From NCBI RefSeq assembly GCF_024169315.1, contig NZ_JALJWR010000001.1, positions 4,266,501-4,330,500 of the forward strand: a stretch of DNA of 64,000 nucleotides, written 5' to 3'. Within the stretch, counting starts at the first letter, position 1. Each line of letters begins with the position of its first letter. The stretch is from Pseudomonas migulae (GTDB taxonomy: Bacteria > Pseudomonadota > Gammaproteobacteria > Pseudomonadales > Pseudomonadaceae). Made by a program: the position numbers and the translations under genes. Shown here piece after piece: positions 9,322 through 20,300 of this stretch. The notes below the pieces were generated by a model. It had not been told where the DNA came from. It did not search any database and worked only from the letters and a program-made list of their open reading frames with translations.

Positions 9322-11136
9322 GTGATTGTTAGTCCCTGTATTGCACCAAAATTGTCTGCCAAACGGTTACGAAGCGCTCTGGTAGCGGGCTCTGCTCTGC
9401 TCTGCCTGCTCAGCGCCGGCCAGCTTTGGGCATTCAGTCTGGATGATGTGTCGGCCAAGGCAAAAGAGCTGGCCGGGCAGAAATACGAAGCCCCGCGCAG
9501 TAACCTGCCGAACGAATTCCGTGAGATGAAATTCGCGGACTATCAGAAAATTCGTTTCCGCACCGAGAAAGCGGAGTGGGCCGATCAGAAAACCCCGTTC
9601 AAACTTTCGTTCTATCACCAGGGCATGCACTTCGATACGCCGGTGAAAATCAACGAAATCACGGCCAACACCGTCGAAGAGATCAAATACGACCCAAGTC
9701 GTTTCGATTTCGGCGATGTGAAGTTCGATCCTAAAGCCACCGAACAGCTGGGTTATGCCGGCTTCCGTGTGCTGTACCCGATCAACAAGGCCGACAAGCA
9801 AGACGAAATCATGACCATGCTCGGCGCGAGTTATTTCCGCGTTGTCGGCAAGGGTCACACCTATGGCTTGTCCGCTCGCGGCATGGCCATCGATACCGCA
9901 TTGCCGTCCGGCGAAGAATTCCCGCGTTTCACCGAATTCTGGATTCAACAGCCGAAACCGGGTGACAAGCACCTGGTCATTTTCGCCCTGCTTGATTCGC
10001 CACGCGCCACCGGTGCGTATCGCCTGACCCTGCGTCCGGGCAGCGACACCGTTGTCGACGTCAAGGCGCAGATGTTCCTGCGTGACAAGGTCACCAAGCT
10101 CGGCGTTGCGCCGCTGACCAGCATGTTCCTGTTCGGCGCCAACCAGCCTTCCAAAGTGCTGAACTATCGTCGCGAGCTGCATGACTCCAGCGGCCTGTCG
10201 ATCCATGCCGGCAACGGCGAGTGGATCTGGCGCCCGCTGAACAACCCGAAACACCTGGCGGTGAGCAACTTCTCGATCGAGAACCCGCGCGGTTTCGGTT
10301 TGCTGCAACGTGGCCGTGACTTCAGTCACTACGAAGACCTCGACGACCGCTACGACAAGCGCCCAAGTGCCTGGATCGAGCCAAAAGGCGATTGGGGCAA
10401 GGGTTCTGTAGACCTGGTTGAAATTCCGACCGCCGATGAAACCAACGACAACATCGTTGCGTTCTGGAGCCCGGAAAAACTGCCGGAGCCTGGCCAGCCG
10501 CTGGAATTCGGCTACCGCATGCACTGGACCATCGACGAAGCCGCGCTTCACGCGCCGGACAGCGCCTGGGTGCAGCAGACCCTGCGTTCCACGGGTGACG
10601 TGAAACAGTCCAACCTGATCCGTCAGCCGGACGGCAGCGTTGCCTACCTGGTGGACTTCGAAGGCCCGTCCCTGGCGGCCTTGGCCCCGGATGCGGACGT
10701 TCGCAGCCAGGTCAGCGTTGGCGACAACGCCGAGCTGGTCGAGAACAGCGTGCGTTACAATCCTGAAACCAAAGGCTGGCGCCTGACCCTGCGGATGAAG
10801 ATCAAGGATCCGGGCAAGTCCACCGAGATGCGTGCGGCACTGGTTCAGAACATCGTGCCTGCCGATCTCGCCAAGTCTTCGGTTCCTGCGTCCAATTCTT
10901 CGGTGGCCAAGGCTGACAAGGTTGCGGCCCGCCAAGCGGAAAAAGCAGACAAGGAAGCGAAGGCCGCCGAGGCCAAGCAGGCCGAAGCCAAGCCAGTCGC
11001 AGATGCCAAGGACAAGGACAACAAAGACGCCAAGCAGCCTGCTGCTACGGACGCGGCCCCAGCCACACCGGAATCGGCCGCGACTGAAGAAGTCCTGACC
11101 GAGACCTGGAGCTACCAGTTGCCTGCCGATGAGTAA
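9322..11136 (+). CDS. opgG: Osmoregulated periplasmic glucan biosynthesis protein OpgG (MdoG)
   Basis: Periplasmic protein needed to make branched beta-glucans from the linear chain delivered by OpgH. 604 residues from GTG 9322 (MIVSPC...), with a signal peptide ending around residue 37 (GQLWA). Core motifs include [31 protein letters not shown] and [12 protein letters not shown]. The core is of the usual length (about 510 residues in E. coli). Beyond it this protein carries about 85 extra residues rich in Lys, Ala, Glu and Asp before ending [12 protein letters not shown]. It overlaps opgH by 8 bases. The start at TTG 9295 is possible in the frame but less likely. Confidence 0.94.
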   Translation: MIVSPCIAPKLSAKRLRSALVAGSALLCLLSAGQLWAFSLDDVSAKAKELAGQKYEAPRSNLPNEFREMKFADYQKIRFRTEKAEWADQKTPFKLSFYHQGMHFDTPVKINEITANTVEEIKYDPSRFDFGDVKFDPKATEQLGYAGFRVLYPINKADKQDEIMTMLGASYFRVVGKGHTYGLSARGMAIDTALPSGEEFPRFTEFWIQQPKPGDKHLVIFALLDSPRATGAYRLTLRPGSDTVVDVKAQMFLRDKVTKLGVAPLTSMFLFGANQPSKVLNYRRELHDSSGLSIHAGNGEWIWRPLNNPKHLAVSNFSIENPRGFGLLQRGRDFSHYEDLDDRYDKRPSAWIEPKGDWGKGSVDLVEIPTADETNDNIVAFWSPEKLPEPGQPLEFGYRMHWTIDEAALHAPDSAWVQQTLRSTGDVKQSNLIRQPDGSVAYLVDFEGPSLAALAPDADVRSQVSVGDNAELVENSVRYNPETKGWRLTLRMKIKDPGKSTEMRAALVQNIVPADLAKSSVPASNSSVAKADKVAARQAEKADKEAKAAEAKQAEAKPVADAKDKDNKDAKQPAATDAAPATPESAATEEVLTETWSYQLPADE

Positions 11137-13699
11137 TTCTCAAGTACAGCCAGAGACGCTTGCCGAGTATCTGGCACATCTACCGATGACCGACCAGCAG
11201 CGCGCGGAACTCGCGGGCTGCCAGTCCTTCAGCGAATTGCACCAGCGTCTGTCGTCCTCGACATTTGATGCGCCGACCGAAGCTGCTCAAGCTTCGGTGG
11301 GCCGTCGTTTGACCCTGAACACCGCTGAAGAGCTGGAAGAAGCGGAAATGCTGGTGCTCGACGCCAGCGGTCGTGTTTGCCTCAAGGCCACTCCGCCGAT
11401 CCGCCGGACCAAAGTCGTGCCCGAGCCGTGGCGCACCAACATTCTGGTGCGTGGCTGGCGGCGTCTGACTGGTCGCACCAATCCGCCGGCCCCGCCGAAA
11501 GACGAGAACGTGCTGCCGGCGGCTCGCTGGCGTACGGTTGGTTCGATCCGCCGTTACATCCTGCTGGTATTGATGCTCGGTCAAACCATCGTTGCCGGCT
11601 GGTACATGAAAGGCATCATGCCGTACCAGGGCTGGTCGTTCGTCGACCTGAACGAAGTCCTGCATCAGCCAATCCTGCAAACCGTCACGCAAGTGCTGCC
11701 GTATGCGCTGCAGACCAGCATCCTGATTCTGTTCGGGATTCTGTTCTGCTGGGTGTCGGCTGGTTTCTGGACAGCGCTGATGGGCTTCCTCGAGCTGCTC
11801 ACCGGTCACGATAAATACCGCATCTCCGGTAAAAGTGCCGGCAACGAGCCGATCGCCAAGGACGCGCGCACCGCACTGGTGATGCCGATCTGCAACGAAG
11901 ACGTGCCACGGGTGTTCGCCGGTTTGCGCGCGACGTTCGAGTCGGTCGCGGCCACGGGCGACCTGGACCGCTTCGACTTTTTCGTCCTCAGCGACAGTAA
12001 CGACGCGGATATCTGCGTTGCCGAGCAGCAGGCCTGGCTGGACGTCTGCCGTGAAGCCAAGGGCTTTGGCAAGATTTTCTACCGCCGCCGTCGCCGTCGG
12101 GTAAAACGCAAAAGCGGTAACCTCGACGACTTCTGCCGTCGTTGGGGCGGTGACTACAAGTACATGGTCGTGCTCGACGCTGACTCGGTGATGAGCGGCG
12201 AATGCCTGACCAGTCTGGTGCGCTTGATGGAAGCCACGCCGGACGCCGGGATCATTCAAACCGCGCCGCGCGCCTCGGGCATGGACACGCTGTATGCGCG
12301 CATGCAGCAGTTCGCGACCCGTGTATACGGTCCGCTGTTTACGGCCGGCTTGCACTTCTGGCAGTTGGGCGAATCCCACTATTGGGGCCACAACGCGATC
12401 ATCCGCATGAAGCCGTTCATCGAGCACTGCGCCCTGGCGCCGTTGCCGGGTAAAGGCGCATTCGCTGGTGCGATTCTGTCCCACGACTTCGTCGAAGCAG
12501 CGTTGATGCGTCGTGCGGGTTGGGGCGTGTGGATTGCCTACGACTTGCCGGGCAGCTATGAAGAACTGCCGCCGAACCTGCTGGACGAACTCAAGCGTGA
12601 CCGTCGCTGGTGCCACGGTAACCTGATGAACTTCCGCCTGTTCCTGGTCAAGGGCATGCACCCGGTTCACCGTGCAGTGTTCCTTACCGGCGTGATGTCT
12701 TACCTGTCGGCGCCGCTGTGGTTCTTCTTCCTGGTGCTGTCGACGGCGCTGCTGGCGGTCAACACGCTGATGGAACCGCAGTACTTCCTGGAGCCGCGTC
12801 AGCTCTATCCGCTGTGGCCACAATGGCACCCGGACAAGGCGATCGCGTTGTTCTCGACCACCATCGTGCTGCTGTTCCTGCCGAAGCTGTTGAGCATCAT
12901 CCTGATCTGGGCCAAGGGCGCGAAAGAGTTCGGCGGCAAGTTCAAGGTGACCTTGTCGATGCTGCTGGAGATGCTGTTCTCCATGTTGCTGGCGCCGGTG
13001 CGGATGATTTTCCACACCCGCTTCGTGCTCGCCGCGTTCCTTGGCTGGGCCGCCACCTGGAACTCGCCGCAACGTGACGACGACTCCACGCCGTGGAGTG
13101 AAGCGGTCAAGCGCCACGGTCCGCAAACCCTGCTGGGCTTTTTCTGGGCGCTGCTGGTGATCTGGCTCAACCCGAGCTTCCTCTGGTGGCTGGTGCCGAT
13201 CGTCGGTTCGTTGATGCTGTCGATCCCGGTATCGGTGATCTCCAGCCGTGTCGGCCTGGGCCTGAAGTCCCGTGACGAGAGCCTGTTCCTGATCCCTGAG
13301 GAATACAATCCGCCACAGGCGTTGCTGGCAACGGATCAGTACACCCATGAAAACCGTTATCACGCGCTGAAAGACGGCTTCATCCGTGCGGTGGTCGATC
13401 CACAGCAGAACGCCCTGGCGTGCTCGCTGGCGACGTCGCGTCACCGCGAGGCCGAGCCGATCGAATGGCTGCGGATCGAGCGTGTTCGCCATGCCTTGAA
13501 AGTCGGGCCTGACGGTTTGACCAACAATGAGCGTGTGCAATTGCTGAGCGATCCGGTGGCACTGGCTCGCTTGCATGAGCAGGTGTGGAACGAAGGTCAT
13601 CCGGACTGGCTGGAAGCCTGGCGCAAATCGGTGAAAGCCGATCCCCACGCGCCGCTGCTGCCGCTCAAGCCGCTGAGCGCGCAACCGCAGATGGCATGA
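11129..13699 (+). CDS. opgH: Glucan biosynthesis glucosyltransferase OpgH (MdoH)
   Basis: Inner-membrane family 2 glycosyltransferase that builds and exports the beta-1,2-glucan backbone from UDP-glucose. 856 residues. Several membrane spans (for example around the [12 protein letters not shown] segment and the [12 protein letters not shown] segment) flank a cytoplasmic catalytic domain with [10 protein letters not shown] near residue 350 and the acceptor motif DRRWCHGN. It overlaps opgG and ends just before a strong terminator. Confidence 0.96.
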   Translation: MSNSQVQPETLAEYLAHLPMTDQQRAELAGCQSFSELHQRLSSSTFDAPTEAAQASVGRRLTLNTAEELEEAEMLVLDASGRVCLKATPPIRRTKVVPEPWRTNILVRGWRRLTGRTNPPAPPKDENVLPAARWRTVGSIRRYILLVLMLGQTIVAGWYMKGIMPYQGWSFVDLNEVLHQPILQTVTQVLPYALQTSILILFGILFCWVSAGFWTALMGFLELLTGHDKYRISGKSAGNEPIAKDARTALVMPICNEDVPRVFAGLRATFESVAATGDLDRFDFFVLSDSNDADICVAEQQAWLDVCREAKGFGKIFYRRRRRRVKRKSGNLDDFCRRWGGDYKYMVVLDADSVMSGECLTSLVRLMEATPDAGIIQTAPRASGMDTLYARMQQFATRVYGPLFTAGLHFWQLGESHYWGHNAIIRMKPFIEHCALAPLPGKGAFAGAILSHDFVEAALMRRAGWGVWIAYDLPGSYEELPPNLLDELKRDRRWCHGNLMNFRLFLVKGMHPVHRAVFLTGVMSYLSAPLWFFFLVLSTALLAVNTLMEPQYFLEPRQLYPLWPQWHPDKAIALFSTTIVLLFLPKLLSIILIWAKGAKEFGGKFKVTLSMLLEMLFSMLLAPVRMIFHTRFVLAAFLGWAATWNSPQRDDDSTPWSEAVKRHGPQTLLGFFWALLVIWLNPSFLWWLVPIVGSLMLSIPVSVISSRVGLGLKSRDESLFLIPEEYNPPQALLATDQYTHENRYHALKDGFIRAVVDPQQNALACSLATSRHREAEPIEWLRIERVRHALKVGPDGLTNNERVQLLSDPVALARLHEQVWNEGHPDWLEAWRKSVKADPHAPLLPLKPLSAQPQMA

Positions 13700-13704
13700 C
13701 AAAG

Positions 13705-13730
13705 AACCCCGCGAAAGCGGGGTTTTTTTT
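13705..13730 (+). terminator. Intrinsic terminator of opgGH
   Basis: Perfect 8-bp stem AACCCCGC/GCGGGGTT with a GAAA tetraloop followed by a T run, 6 bases after the opgH stop. Confidence 0.95.
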
Positions 13731-13880
13731 GCCTCAACGTTTCCAAACACTTGTGCAAATGGGCGAGTACGTTAGGATCCGTCCCCGAATTGGTGCGCCC
13801 GGATAATTTTTGTCCGTATCGATGCGTTTCCTGAGGGGAGCCGCCGTTTGCGCGCCTCATATCGCAATGGGTTTGGGGAC

Positions 13881-14684
13881 ATGATGATGAAGAAGTATCT
13901 CTCGATGCTGCTGGTCGGCGTCACGGCATTGGTTGCAGTCAGCGCGGCGCAGGCCGGTGCCATCGATGACGCGGTCAAGCGCGGCACGCTGAAAGTCGGC
14001 ATGGACCCGACCTACATGCCGTTCGAGATGACCAACAAGCGCGGCGAGATCATCGGGTTCGAAGTCGACATTCTCAAAGCCATGACCAAGGCGATGGGCG
14101 TCAAGCTGGAGCTGGTGTCCACCGGCTACGACGGCATCATCCCGGCCCTGCTGACCGACAAATTCGACATGATCGGCAGCGGCATGACCCTGACCCAGGA
14201 GCGTAACCTGCGCCTGAACTTCAGCGAACCGTTCATCGTGGTCGGCCAGACCTTGCTGATCCGCAAGGAACTGGAAGGCACCATCAAGTCCTACAAAGAC
14301 CTGAACACCGCCGATTACCGCATCACCTCCAAGCTCGGCACCACCGGCGAGATGGTCGCCAAGAAGCTGATCTCCAAAGCCAAGTACCACGGCTACGACA
14401 ACGAGCAGGAAGCAGTGCTCGACGTGGTCAACGGCAAGGCCGACGCCTTCATCTACGACGCGCCTTACAACGTTGTGGCCGTGAACAAGGTCGGCAACGG
14501 CAAACTGGTGTTCCTCGACAAGCCGTTCACCTACGAGCCGCTGGCCTTCGGCCTGAAGAAGGGTGACTACGACAGCATCAACTTCATCAACAACTTCCTG
14601 CACCAGATTCACGAAGACGGCACCTACGATCGCATCCATGACAAGTGGTTCAAAGACACCGCTTGGCAAAAAGACATGGAATAA
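13881..14684 (+). CDS. Polar amino acid ABC transporter, periplasmic binding protein
   Basis: Family 3 solute-binding protein of 267 residues. The signal peptide runs to about residue 25 (AAQAGAIDD). Typical motifs: LKVGMDPTYMPFE, GFEVDIL, GYDGIIPALL, the RNLRLNFSEPF segment and a C-terminal YDRIHDKWF. Three consecutive ATG codons start at 13881; any could serve. The permease and ATPase genes follow, with a REP pair between this gene and the permease. The exact amino acid carried cannot be told from sequence. Confidence 0.93.
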   Translation: MMMKKYLSMLLVGVTALVAVSAAQAGAIDDAVKRGTLKVGMDPTYMPFEMTNKRGEIIGFEVDILKAMTKAMGVKLELVSTGYDGIIPALLTDKFDMIGSGMTLTQERNLRLNFSEPFIVVGQTLLIRKELEGTIKSYKDLNTADYRITSKLGTTGEMVAKKLISKAKYHGYDNEQEAVLDVVNGKADAFIYDAPYNVVAVNKVGNGKLVFLDKPFTYEPLAFGLKKGDYDSINFINNFLHQIHEDGTYDRIHDKWFKDTAWQKDME

Positions 14685-14713
14685 GGCTCGGTCAGATAGA
14701 CCGCGTCGCCTCA

Positions 14714-14780
14714 TTCGCGGGCAATCCTCGCTCCTACAGGAGTTCGCGTAAATCCTGTAGGAGCGAGGCTTGCCCGCGAA
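14714..14780. repeat. REP pair inside the amino acid ABC operon
   Basis: Arms ttcgcgggcaatcctcgctc and gagcgaggcttgcccgcgaa, separated by about 25 bases, lie between the binding-protein gene and the permease gene. An mRNA hairpin here could protect the upstream cistron from 3' decay, as in malE-malF of E. coli. Confidence 0.9.
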
Positions 14781-14823
14781 GACGGCCTCCCCGGCGACAC
14801 AGAATTCGGAATCTTCAGAGCAA

Positions 14824-15783
14824 ATGAAACAGAAAAAAGCCCAATGGCCCTGGCACGTGTTGACCGTGCTGGTGCTGATCGGCCTGGCTGGCGCGTTGTA
14901 TTACGCCACCTCGCTGATGTCCTACGAATGGCGCTGGAACCGCGTGCCGCAGTACTTCGCCTACCACGCCGAAGAATCCCAGCGCGCCGCCGACATCTCG
15001 ACCGTCAGCGAGCTGGTGCGCAAAGGCGACAAGGCTGAAGTCACCCTGCGCAACGACGCGGGTGACGAGCAGCACCTGACCGTCGACGACAACAGCCTGC
15101 AAGTCGCCCAGGGCGATGACGTGGCCGAAGGTGACGTGATTGGCGTGACTCGCCATTGGGCTGCCGGACCGCTTATTTGGGGGCTTTGGACCACGTTGTG
15201 GCTGTCCGTGGTGTCGGGCGTGCTCGGCTTGCTGATCGGCCTGGCCACCGGCCTGTGTCGTCTGTCGAACAACCCGACCCTGCGCGACCTCTCGACGATC
15301 TACGTCGAACTGGTGCGCGGCACGCCGTTGCTGGTGCAGATTTTCATTTTCTACTTCTTCATCGGCACCGTGATGAACCTGTCCCGGGAGTTCGCCGGGA
15401 TCGCCGCGCTGTCGCTGTTCACCGGTGCGTATGTCGCGGAAATCATTCGCTCGGGCGTGCAGTCGATCGCCCGTGGTCAGAATGAAGCCGCGCGATCCCT
15501 CGGCTTGAGCGCGGGTCAGTCGATGCGCCATGTGGTGCTGCCGCAAGCGTTAAAACGCGTGCTGCCGCCGCTTGCCGGGCAATTCATCAGCCTGGTCAAG
15601 GACACCTCGCTGGTGTCGGTGATCGCGATTACCGAGCTGCTGAAAAGCGGTCGCGAAGTCATCACCACCTCGTTTTCGCCATTCGAAATCCTGTTCTGCG
15701 TGGCCGGCCTGTATTTGTTGATCAACCTGCCACTGTCGAAAATCGCCAGCCGGCTTGAGCGGAGGCTCGCGCAAAGTGATTGA
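14824..15783 (+). CDS. Polar amino acid ABC transporter, permease
   Basis: Inner-membrane permease of 319 residues. The first membrane span (about 14-36) is followed by some 75 hydrophilic residues (about 37-117), rich in charged residues. The conserved HEQ-type permease domain runs from [12 protein letters not shown] to the C-terminus, with the EAARSLG loop that contacts the ATPase and [15 protein letters not shown]. The N-terminal span and insert make it longer than the usual 220-250 residues. The gene overlaps the ATPase gene by 8 bases. Start ATG 14824; the longer frame from 14770 reads out of the REP. Confidence 0.92.
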   Translation: MKQKKAQWPWHVLTVLVLIGLAGALYYATSLMSYEWRWNRVPQYFAYHAEESQRAADISTVSELVRKGDKAEVTLRNDAGDEQHLTVDDNSLQVAQGDDVAEGDVIGVTRHWAAGPLIWGLWTTLWLSVVSGVLGLLIGLATGLCRLSNNPTLRDLSTIYVELVRGTPLLVQIFIFYFFIGTVMNLSREFAGIAALSLFTGAYVAEIIRSGVQSIARGQNEAARSLGLSAGQSMRHVVLPQALKRVLPPLAGQFISLVKDTSLVSVIAITELLKSGREVITTSFSPFEILFCVAGLYLLINLPLSKIASRLERRLAQSD

Positions 15784-16510
15784 AGTCCGCGATCTGGTAA
15801 AAGTCTTCGACACCCGCGGCCATGTGGTTCGCGCCGTGGACAACGTCAGCACCACCGTCGCCAAGGGCGAAGTGCTGGTGGTGATCGGTCCGTCCGGCTC
15901 CGGCAAGTCGACCTTCCTGCGCTGCCTCAATGGCCTGGAAGAATTCGACTCGGGCTCGGTGAGCATCGACGGCCTGCAACTGGCCGATCCGAAAACCGAC
16001 GTCAATGCCTACCGCCGCGAAGTCGGCATGGTGTTCCAGCATTTCAACCTGTTCCCGCACATGACTGTGCTGGAAAACCTTTGCCTCGCCCAGAAGGTCG
16101 TGCGCAAGCGCGGCAAGAAGGAGCGCGAGGCCAAGGCGTTGGCGTTACTGGAAAAGGTCGGTATTGCGCAGAAGGCCAACGAATACCCGTCGCGCCTGTC
16201 CGGCGGCCAGCAACAGCGAGTGGCGATTGCCCGGGCATTGGCCATGGAACCCAAGGTCATGTTGTTCGATGAGCCGACCTCGGCACTCGACCCGGAAATG
16301 GTCGGCGAAGTGCTGGACGTTATGAAAACCCTGGCCGTGGAAGGCATGACGATGGTCTGCGTTACCCATGAAATGGGCTTTGCGCGGGAAGTGGCGGATC
16401 GGGTGCTGTTCTTCGATCACGGCAAATTGTTGGAAGATGCTTCGCCGGCCGAGTTCTTCGATGCGCCGAAGGATCCGCGGGCGCAGGCGTTCTTGCGGCA
16501 GGTTCTCTAA
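15776..16510 (+). CDS. Polar amino acid ABC transporter, ATP-binding protein
   Basis: 244 residues. Walker [11 protein letters not shown]-loop VFQHFN, signature LSGGQQQR, Walker [15 protein letters not shown] and the switch His in CVTHEMGFA are all intact. GTG 15776 is chosen because GGAGG lies 10 bases upstream; the alternative TTG 15755 has no ribosome site. It overlaps the end of the permease gene, which shows tight coupling. Confidence 0.95.
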   Translation: MIEVRDLVKVFDTRGHVVRAVDNVSTTVAKGEVLVVIGPSGSGKSTFLRCLNGLEEFDSGSVSIDGLQLADPKTDVNAYRREVGMVFQHFNLFPHMTVLENLCLAQKVVRKRGKKEREAKALALLEKVGIAQKANEYPSRLSGGQQQRVAIARALAMEPKVMLFDEPTSALDPEMVGEVLDVMKTLAVEGMTMVCVTHEMGFAREVADRVLFFDHGKLLEDASPAEFFDAPKDPRAQAFLRQVL

Positions 16511-16533
16511 GGGCGGCGACCTTCCGGTCGTCA

Positions 16534-16623
16534 TCGCGGGCAAGCCCGCTCCCACAGGGAGTAGCGGTGTTACTCAGGTTGCGTGAACACCGAAAAACCC
16601 TGTGGGAGCGGGCTTGCCCGCGA
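16534..16623. repeat. REP pair, gtgggagcgggcttgcccgcga subtype
   Basis: Arms tcgcgggcaagcccgctccc and gggagcgggcttgcccgcga lie between the convergent ABC ATPase and chemoreceptor genes. No other terminator-like structure is evident in this gap, so it may serve both ends. Confidence 0.92.
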
Positions 16624-16667
16624 TTGCATCCCCTCGGTCCTGTGTGAACCGAGGCCCCCGCATCACC

Positions 16668-18584
16668 TCAAACCTTGAACCTGCCCACCAACATCTGCAG
16701 ATGCGTCCCCAGCCGCGCCAGCTCGACACTGGAGGCCGCGGTCTCTTCACTGGCGGCCGAGGTCTGCTCGGACACATCGCGCACGTTCAGCACGCTACGG
16801 TTGATCTCTTCGGCCACTGCCGTTTGCTGCTCGGCCGCTGCGGCGATCTGCTGGTTCATCGACTGGATCGCCGACACGGTGCGGGTAATGCTTTCCAGCG
16901 AGCCGCCGGCGCGACGGGTCAGTTCGACGCTGCTGTCGGTCAGGCTGCGGCTGTTGTCCATGATGGTTGCGACTTGCTGGGTGCCGGTTTGCAGGCCGAC
17001 GATCAGCTCTTCGATTTCTTCGGTGGACTTCTGGGTGCGTTGGGCCAGGCTGCGGACTTCGTCGGCGACCACCGCAAACCCGCGTCCGGCTTCACCGGCC
17101 CGGGCGGCTTCAATGGCCGCGTTGAGCGCCAGCAGGTTGGTTTGCTGGGCCACGGATTTGATCACGTCGAGCACGCTGCCGATCTTGTCGCTTTCGCGCT
17201 TGAGATGTTCCATGGCTTCGGTGGAGTTGCCGACTTCGAGGGCCAGGCGCTCGATCTGGGCGATGGCTTCGCCGACCACCTTGTCACCTTCGCGGGCTTG
17301 CTGGTCGGCGGCGACTGCCGCTTCAGAGGCTTCTTCGGCGTTGCGCGCGACTTCCTGCACGGTGGCAGTCATTTCGTTCATCGCGGTGGCCACCTGGTCG
17401 GTCTCGACCTTCTGGCTGTTGACCCCGGCGCTGGTCTGTTCGGTCACGGCGGACAGTTCTTCGGCGGCGCTGGCGATTTGTGTGACGCCGTCGCTGATGC
17501 CACCGATCAATTCGCGCAGGCCCAGGGTCATGCTCTGCATGGCGCGCTGGAGTTGACCGAGTTCGTCCTGACGCTCGGAAACGAGGTTGTGGGTCAAGTC
17601 GCCGGCGGCAATGCGCTCGGCCACTTTCAGCGTCTGGCTCAATGGAATGACGATCTGTCGGGTGATGGCCCACGCCGCGAAGAGGCCGAAGACCAGCGCC
17701 AGGGCGGTGGCCAGCAACAGCATGTTCTTGGCGCGCGCCGCATCGGTGTCACGCACGACGGTTTGCGAGGCGGTGAGTTTTTTGCTGACGCCGAGCAGGA
17801 TGTCGCCTTGAGCGGCCATGCGTTTCAGGGCCTCAGCCGTCGCAACCTGCGAGTCACGGAACTGAGTCACCGCGGCTCGGTAGGCTTTGAGCGCTTCGCT
17901 GGCCAGTTGCAGATTGGCGGTGTGCTGCTGCGGCAGTTTCGATGGAAGGCTTTCGAGACTGTTCAACGCGTTGGCGATGGCATCCAGCGCCGGTTGTTCG
18001 GCATCGGCTTTGCCACTGTAGGTGTAGCCGCGAACCTGATACCGGGCTTGTTGCAGCAGCTTGCTGACTTCCACCACGCTGTTGAAGTCAGCGACGTTGT
18101 CGCCTTGCAGCAGGGACTTCTCGACTTCAGTGACTCGCGCCACAGCGTTGTCGGCGTTGGCGCCGAGTTTGCTGCGAGCATCTTCGCGGTTGGCGCCTGC
18201 CTGGGTCATGGCGGCGAAGGCTTGTTTGTATTCGCTGACGGCGGCCAGTTGTTGGTCGATCATCGCCACGTCGGCCGGTTGTTCGATCAGCGTGCGCGCG
18301 GTTTTCAGACCGGTATCGAGTTGGCCGAGCAGGTCGTTGACGGCGCCCGGTCCTTGTTCGCCACGGCGCATCTCGTAATCGAGGCGGGCCAGGCGCAAGT
18401 CCTTGGTCAGCTCATTGAGGCTGGAAATGAACCCCAGCTTGTCGCCGCGACTGATCACGTCACCCAGACCGGTCCATCCGGTGAAGGTGATCAACAACGT
18501 CAGAAGCAGCACCAGACCGAAGCCGACACCCAGTTTGCGATTAACGCTGACGTTCCCCAGTTTCTCGGCTAGCCATCGGTACAT
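16668..18584 (-). CDS. Methyl-accepting chemotaxis protein with large helical periplasmic sensor
   Basis: Transmembrane chemoreceptor of 638 residues. TM1 is about 18-38; the periplasmic sensor about 41-286 is nearly all helical; TM2 is about 287-308; then HAMP and the cytoplasmic signalling domain with its hairpin tip around [19 protein letters not shown] 245-residue all-helical sensor fits the helical bimodular (HBM) class. The syntenic PAO1 gene PA5072 is the alpha-ketoglutarate receptor McpK, so an organic acid ligand is plausible but not shown. Start ATG 18584 has GAGGGA upstream; the seven extra codons of the longer frame are unlikely. Confidence 0.93.
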   Translation of the reverse strand: MYRWLAEKLGNVSVNRKLGVGFGLVLLLTLLITFTGWTGLGDVISRGDKLGFISSLNELTKDLRLARLDYEMRRGEQGPGAVNDLLGQLDTGLKTARTLIEQPADVAMIDQQLAAVSEYKQAFAAMTQAGANREDARSKLGANADNAVARVTEVEKSLLQGDNVADFNSVVEVSKLLQQARYQVRGYTYSGKADAEQPALDAIANALNSLESLPSKLPQQHTANLQLASEALKAYRAAVTQFRDSQVATAEALKRMAAQGDILLGVSKKLTASQTVVRDTDAARAKNMLLLATALALVFGLFAAWAITRQIVIPLSQTLKVAERIAAGDLTHNLVSERQDELGQLQRAMQSMTLGLRELIGGISDGVTQIASAAEELSAVTEQTSAGVNSQKVETDQVATAMNEMTATVQEVARNAEEASEAAVAADQQAREGDKVVGEAIAQIERLALEVGNSTEAMEHLKRESDKIGSVLDVIKSVAQQTNLLALNAAIEAARAGEAGRGFAVVADEVRSLAQRTQKSTEEIEELIVGLQTGTQQVATIMDNSRSLTDSSVELTRRAGGSLESITRTVSAIQSMNQQIAAAAEQQTAVAEEINRSVLNVRDVSEQTSAASEETAASSVELARLGTHLQMLVGRFKV

Positions 18585-18699
18585 GCTGCAACTCCCTCGG
18601 ACCACAAGTTGGTTTTATGGGAGGTGTATCGGCAGGGGTGTGGGGTTCTGTAGGTGCAGGCCGATGTGCGGCCAGCAATATTCGAAGTGAATGATGACT

Positions 18700-18788
18700 T
18701 GTGGGAGCGGGCTTGCTCGCGAAGGCGGTGTGTCAGCCACGTCTATCTCGACTGACACACCGCTTTCGCGAGCAAGCCCGCTCCCACA
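18700..18788. repeat. REP pair, gtgggagcgggcttgctcgcga subtype
   Basis: Near-perfect 89-base palindrome: arms tgtgggagcgggcttgctcg and cgagcaagcccgctcccaca, with inner arms gcggtgtgtcag and ctgacacaccgc. It lies between the chemoreceptor gene start and the rsmE stop. Confidence 0.93.
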
Positions 18789-18801
18789 GGGATGGCGGTG
18801 T

Positions 18802-19509
18802 TTAGAACAGGCGGGCGAGCAACGCAGTGACGGCAGTCTCGACGCGCAGGATGCGCTCGCCGAGCTGCACCGGTTGCAGGCCGGACTTGGCCAGCAAATC
18901 GATTTCGTAGGGGATCCAGCCGCCTTCCGGGCCGATGGCCAGGGTCACCGGTTCGTTCAGGCCGCGGGGGCAGGGCGGGTAATTGCCGGGATGACCGACC
19001 AGGCCGAGGGTGCCTTCGGTGATCGCTGGCAGTCGGTCTTCGACGAACGGTTTGAAGCGCTTTTCGATGACGACTTCGGGCAACACGCTGTCCCGGGCCT
19101 GTTCGAGGCCGAGGATCAGTTGCTCGCGAATCGCCTCGGGCTCCAGAAACGGCGTCTGCCAGAAGCTCTTCTCGACGCGATAGCTGTTCACCAGCACGAT
19201 CCGCGGCACACCCATGGCTGCCACGGTCTGAAACACCCGACGCAGCATTTTGGGCCGTGGCAGGGCCAATACCAGGGTCAGGGGCAGCTTGGCCGGCGGG
19301 AGCTGGTCGAGCGTGACGCGCAGTTCGGCTTCATCGGCGTCCAGGCGCAGGACTTCGGCCGAACCCATCAGGCCACCGATACGCCCGACACGCATGCTGT
19401 CACCCACTTCACAGCGGTGGACTTCCTGCATGTGGGTCAACCGGCGATCGCGCAGGATGACCCGGTCAGCCGCAATGAAATCGGCGTCTTCGAGGAGCAG
19501 CAGGTTCAC
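18802..19509 (-). CDS. rsmE: 16S rRNA (uracil-1498-N3)-methyltransferase
   Basis: Methylates U1498 in the ribosomal decoding region using SAM. 235 residues; N-terminal PUA-like part ([15 protein letters not shown]) and a SPOUT methyltransferase domain with the trefoil-knot motif AIGPEGGW and the C-terminal [11 protein letters not shown] segment. It overlaps tatC by 4 bases and is the last gene of the tat operon. Confidence 0.95.
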   Translation of the reverse strand: MNLLLLEDADFIAADRVILRDRRLTHMQEVHRCEVGDSMRVGRIGGLMGSAEVLRLDADEAELRVTLDQLPPAKLPLTLVLALPRPKMLRRVFQTVAAMGVPRIVLVNSYRVEKSFWQTPFLEPEAIREQLILGLEQARDSVLPEVVIEKRFKPFVEDRLPAITEGTLGLVGHPGNYPPCPRGLNEPVTLAIGPEGGWIPYEIDLLAKSGLQPVQLGERILRVETAVTALLARLF

Positions 19510-20300
19510 GCTTGGGTCGCTGGCGGCTGGTCGTTGTGATCGTCGACCGGTTGGTCGTCCGGGTGGTCGCCGCGTTTGCTGATCAGCCCGCCGAACAGGA
19601 TGCCGATTTCAAACAGCAGCCACATCGGCACGGCCAGCAGCGTCTGCGAAAAGATGTCCGGTGGCGTCAGGATCATGCCGACCACGAAGCAGCCGATGAT
19701 CACGTACGGGCGGATTTTCTTCAGGTATTTGACGTCGACCACGCCGATCCATACCAGCAACACCACGGCCACCGGGATCTCGAACGCCACGCCGAAGGCG
19801 AAGAACAGCGTCATGACGAAATCGAGGTAGCTGCTGATGTCGGTCATCATCTCCACGCCGGCCGGGGTGGCAGCGGCGAAGAACTTGAAGATCAGCGGGA
19901 ACACCAGGTAATAGGCGAATGCCATGCCGGCGTAGAACAGCATGATGCTCGATACCAGCAAGGGTACGGCGATGCGTTTTTCATGCTTGTACAGGCCTGG
20001 CGCAATGAAGCCCCAGATCTGATGCAGGATCACCGGGATCGCCAGGAACAGCGACACCATCATGGTCAGCTTCAGTGGCGTCAGGAACGGCGACGACACG
20101 TCGGTGGCGATCATCGTCGCGCCCACCGGCAGGTATTGCCGCAGTGGCGTGGAGACGAAGGTGTAGATCTGCTGGGTGAAGGCAAACAACCCGGCGAAGA
20201 TGATGAAGATCGCCGCTACGCAGCGCAGCAGACGGGTACGCAACTCGGTGAGGTGCGAAACCAGCGGCATGTGCTGGTCGTTTTCTGGGAGATCGCTCAT
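19506..20300 (-). CDS. tatC: Twin-arginine translocase subunit TatC
   Basis: Polytopic inner-membrane protein (six predicted spans) that recognises twin-arginine signal peptides. 264 residues. The conserved N-terminal [15 protein letters not shown] and the internal [11 protein letters not shown] are present. The C-terminal tail is hydrophilic ([10 protein letters not shown]). It overlaps both tatB and rsmE by 4 bases. Confidence 0.97.
   Translation of the reverse strand: MSDLPENDQHMPLVSHLTELRTRLLRCVAAIFIIFAGLFAFTQQIYTFVSTPLRQYLPVGATMIATDVSSPFLTPLKLTMMVSLFLAIPVILHQIWGFIAPGLYKHEKRIAVPLLVSSIMLFYAGMAFAYYLVFPLIFKFFAAATPAGVEMMTDISSYLDFVMTLFFAFGVAFEIPVAVVLLVWIGVVDVKYLKKIRPYVIIGCFVVGMILTPPDIFSQTLLAVPMWLLFEIGILFGGLISKRGDHPDDQPVDDHNDQPPATQA

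Noticed and set aside
11180..13750. 856-residue minus-strand frame opposite opgH
   Set aside because: Antisense shadow with Arg/Gln/His-rich composition and no motifs; opgH is certain.
16602..18572. 656-residue plus-strand frame opposite the chemoreceptor gene
   Set aside because: Starts inside a REP element and has Gly/Phe/His-rich antisense composition; the chemoreceptor reading has all family domains.
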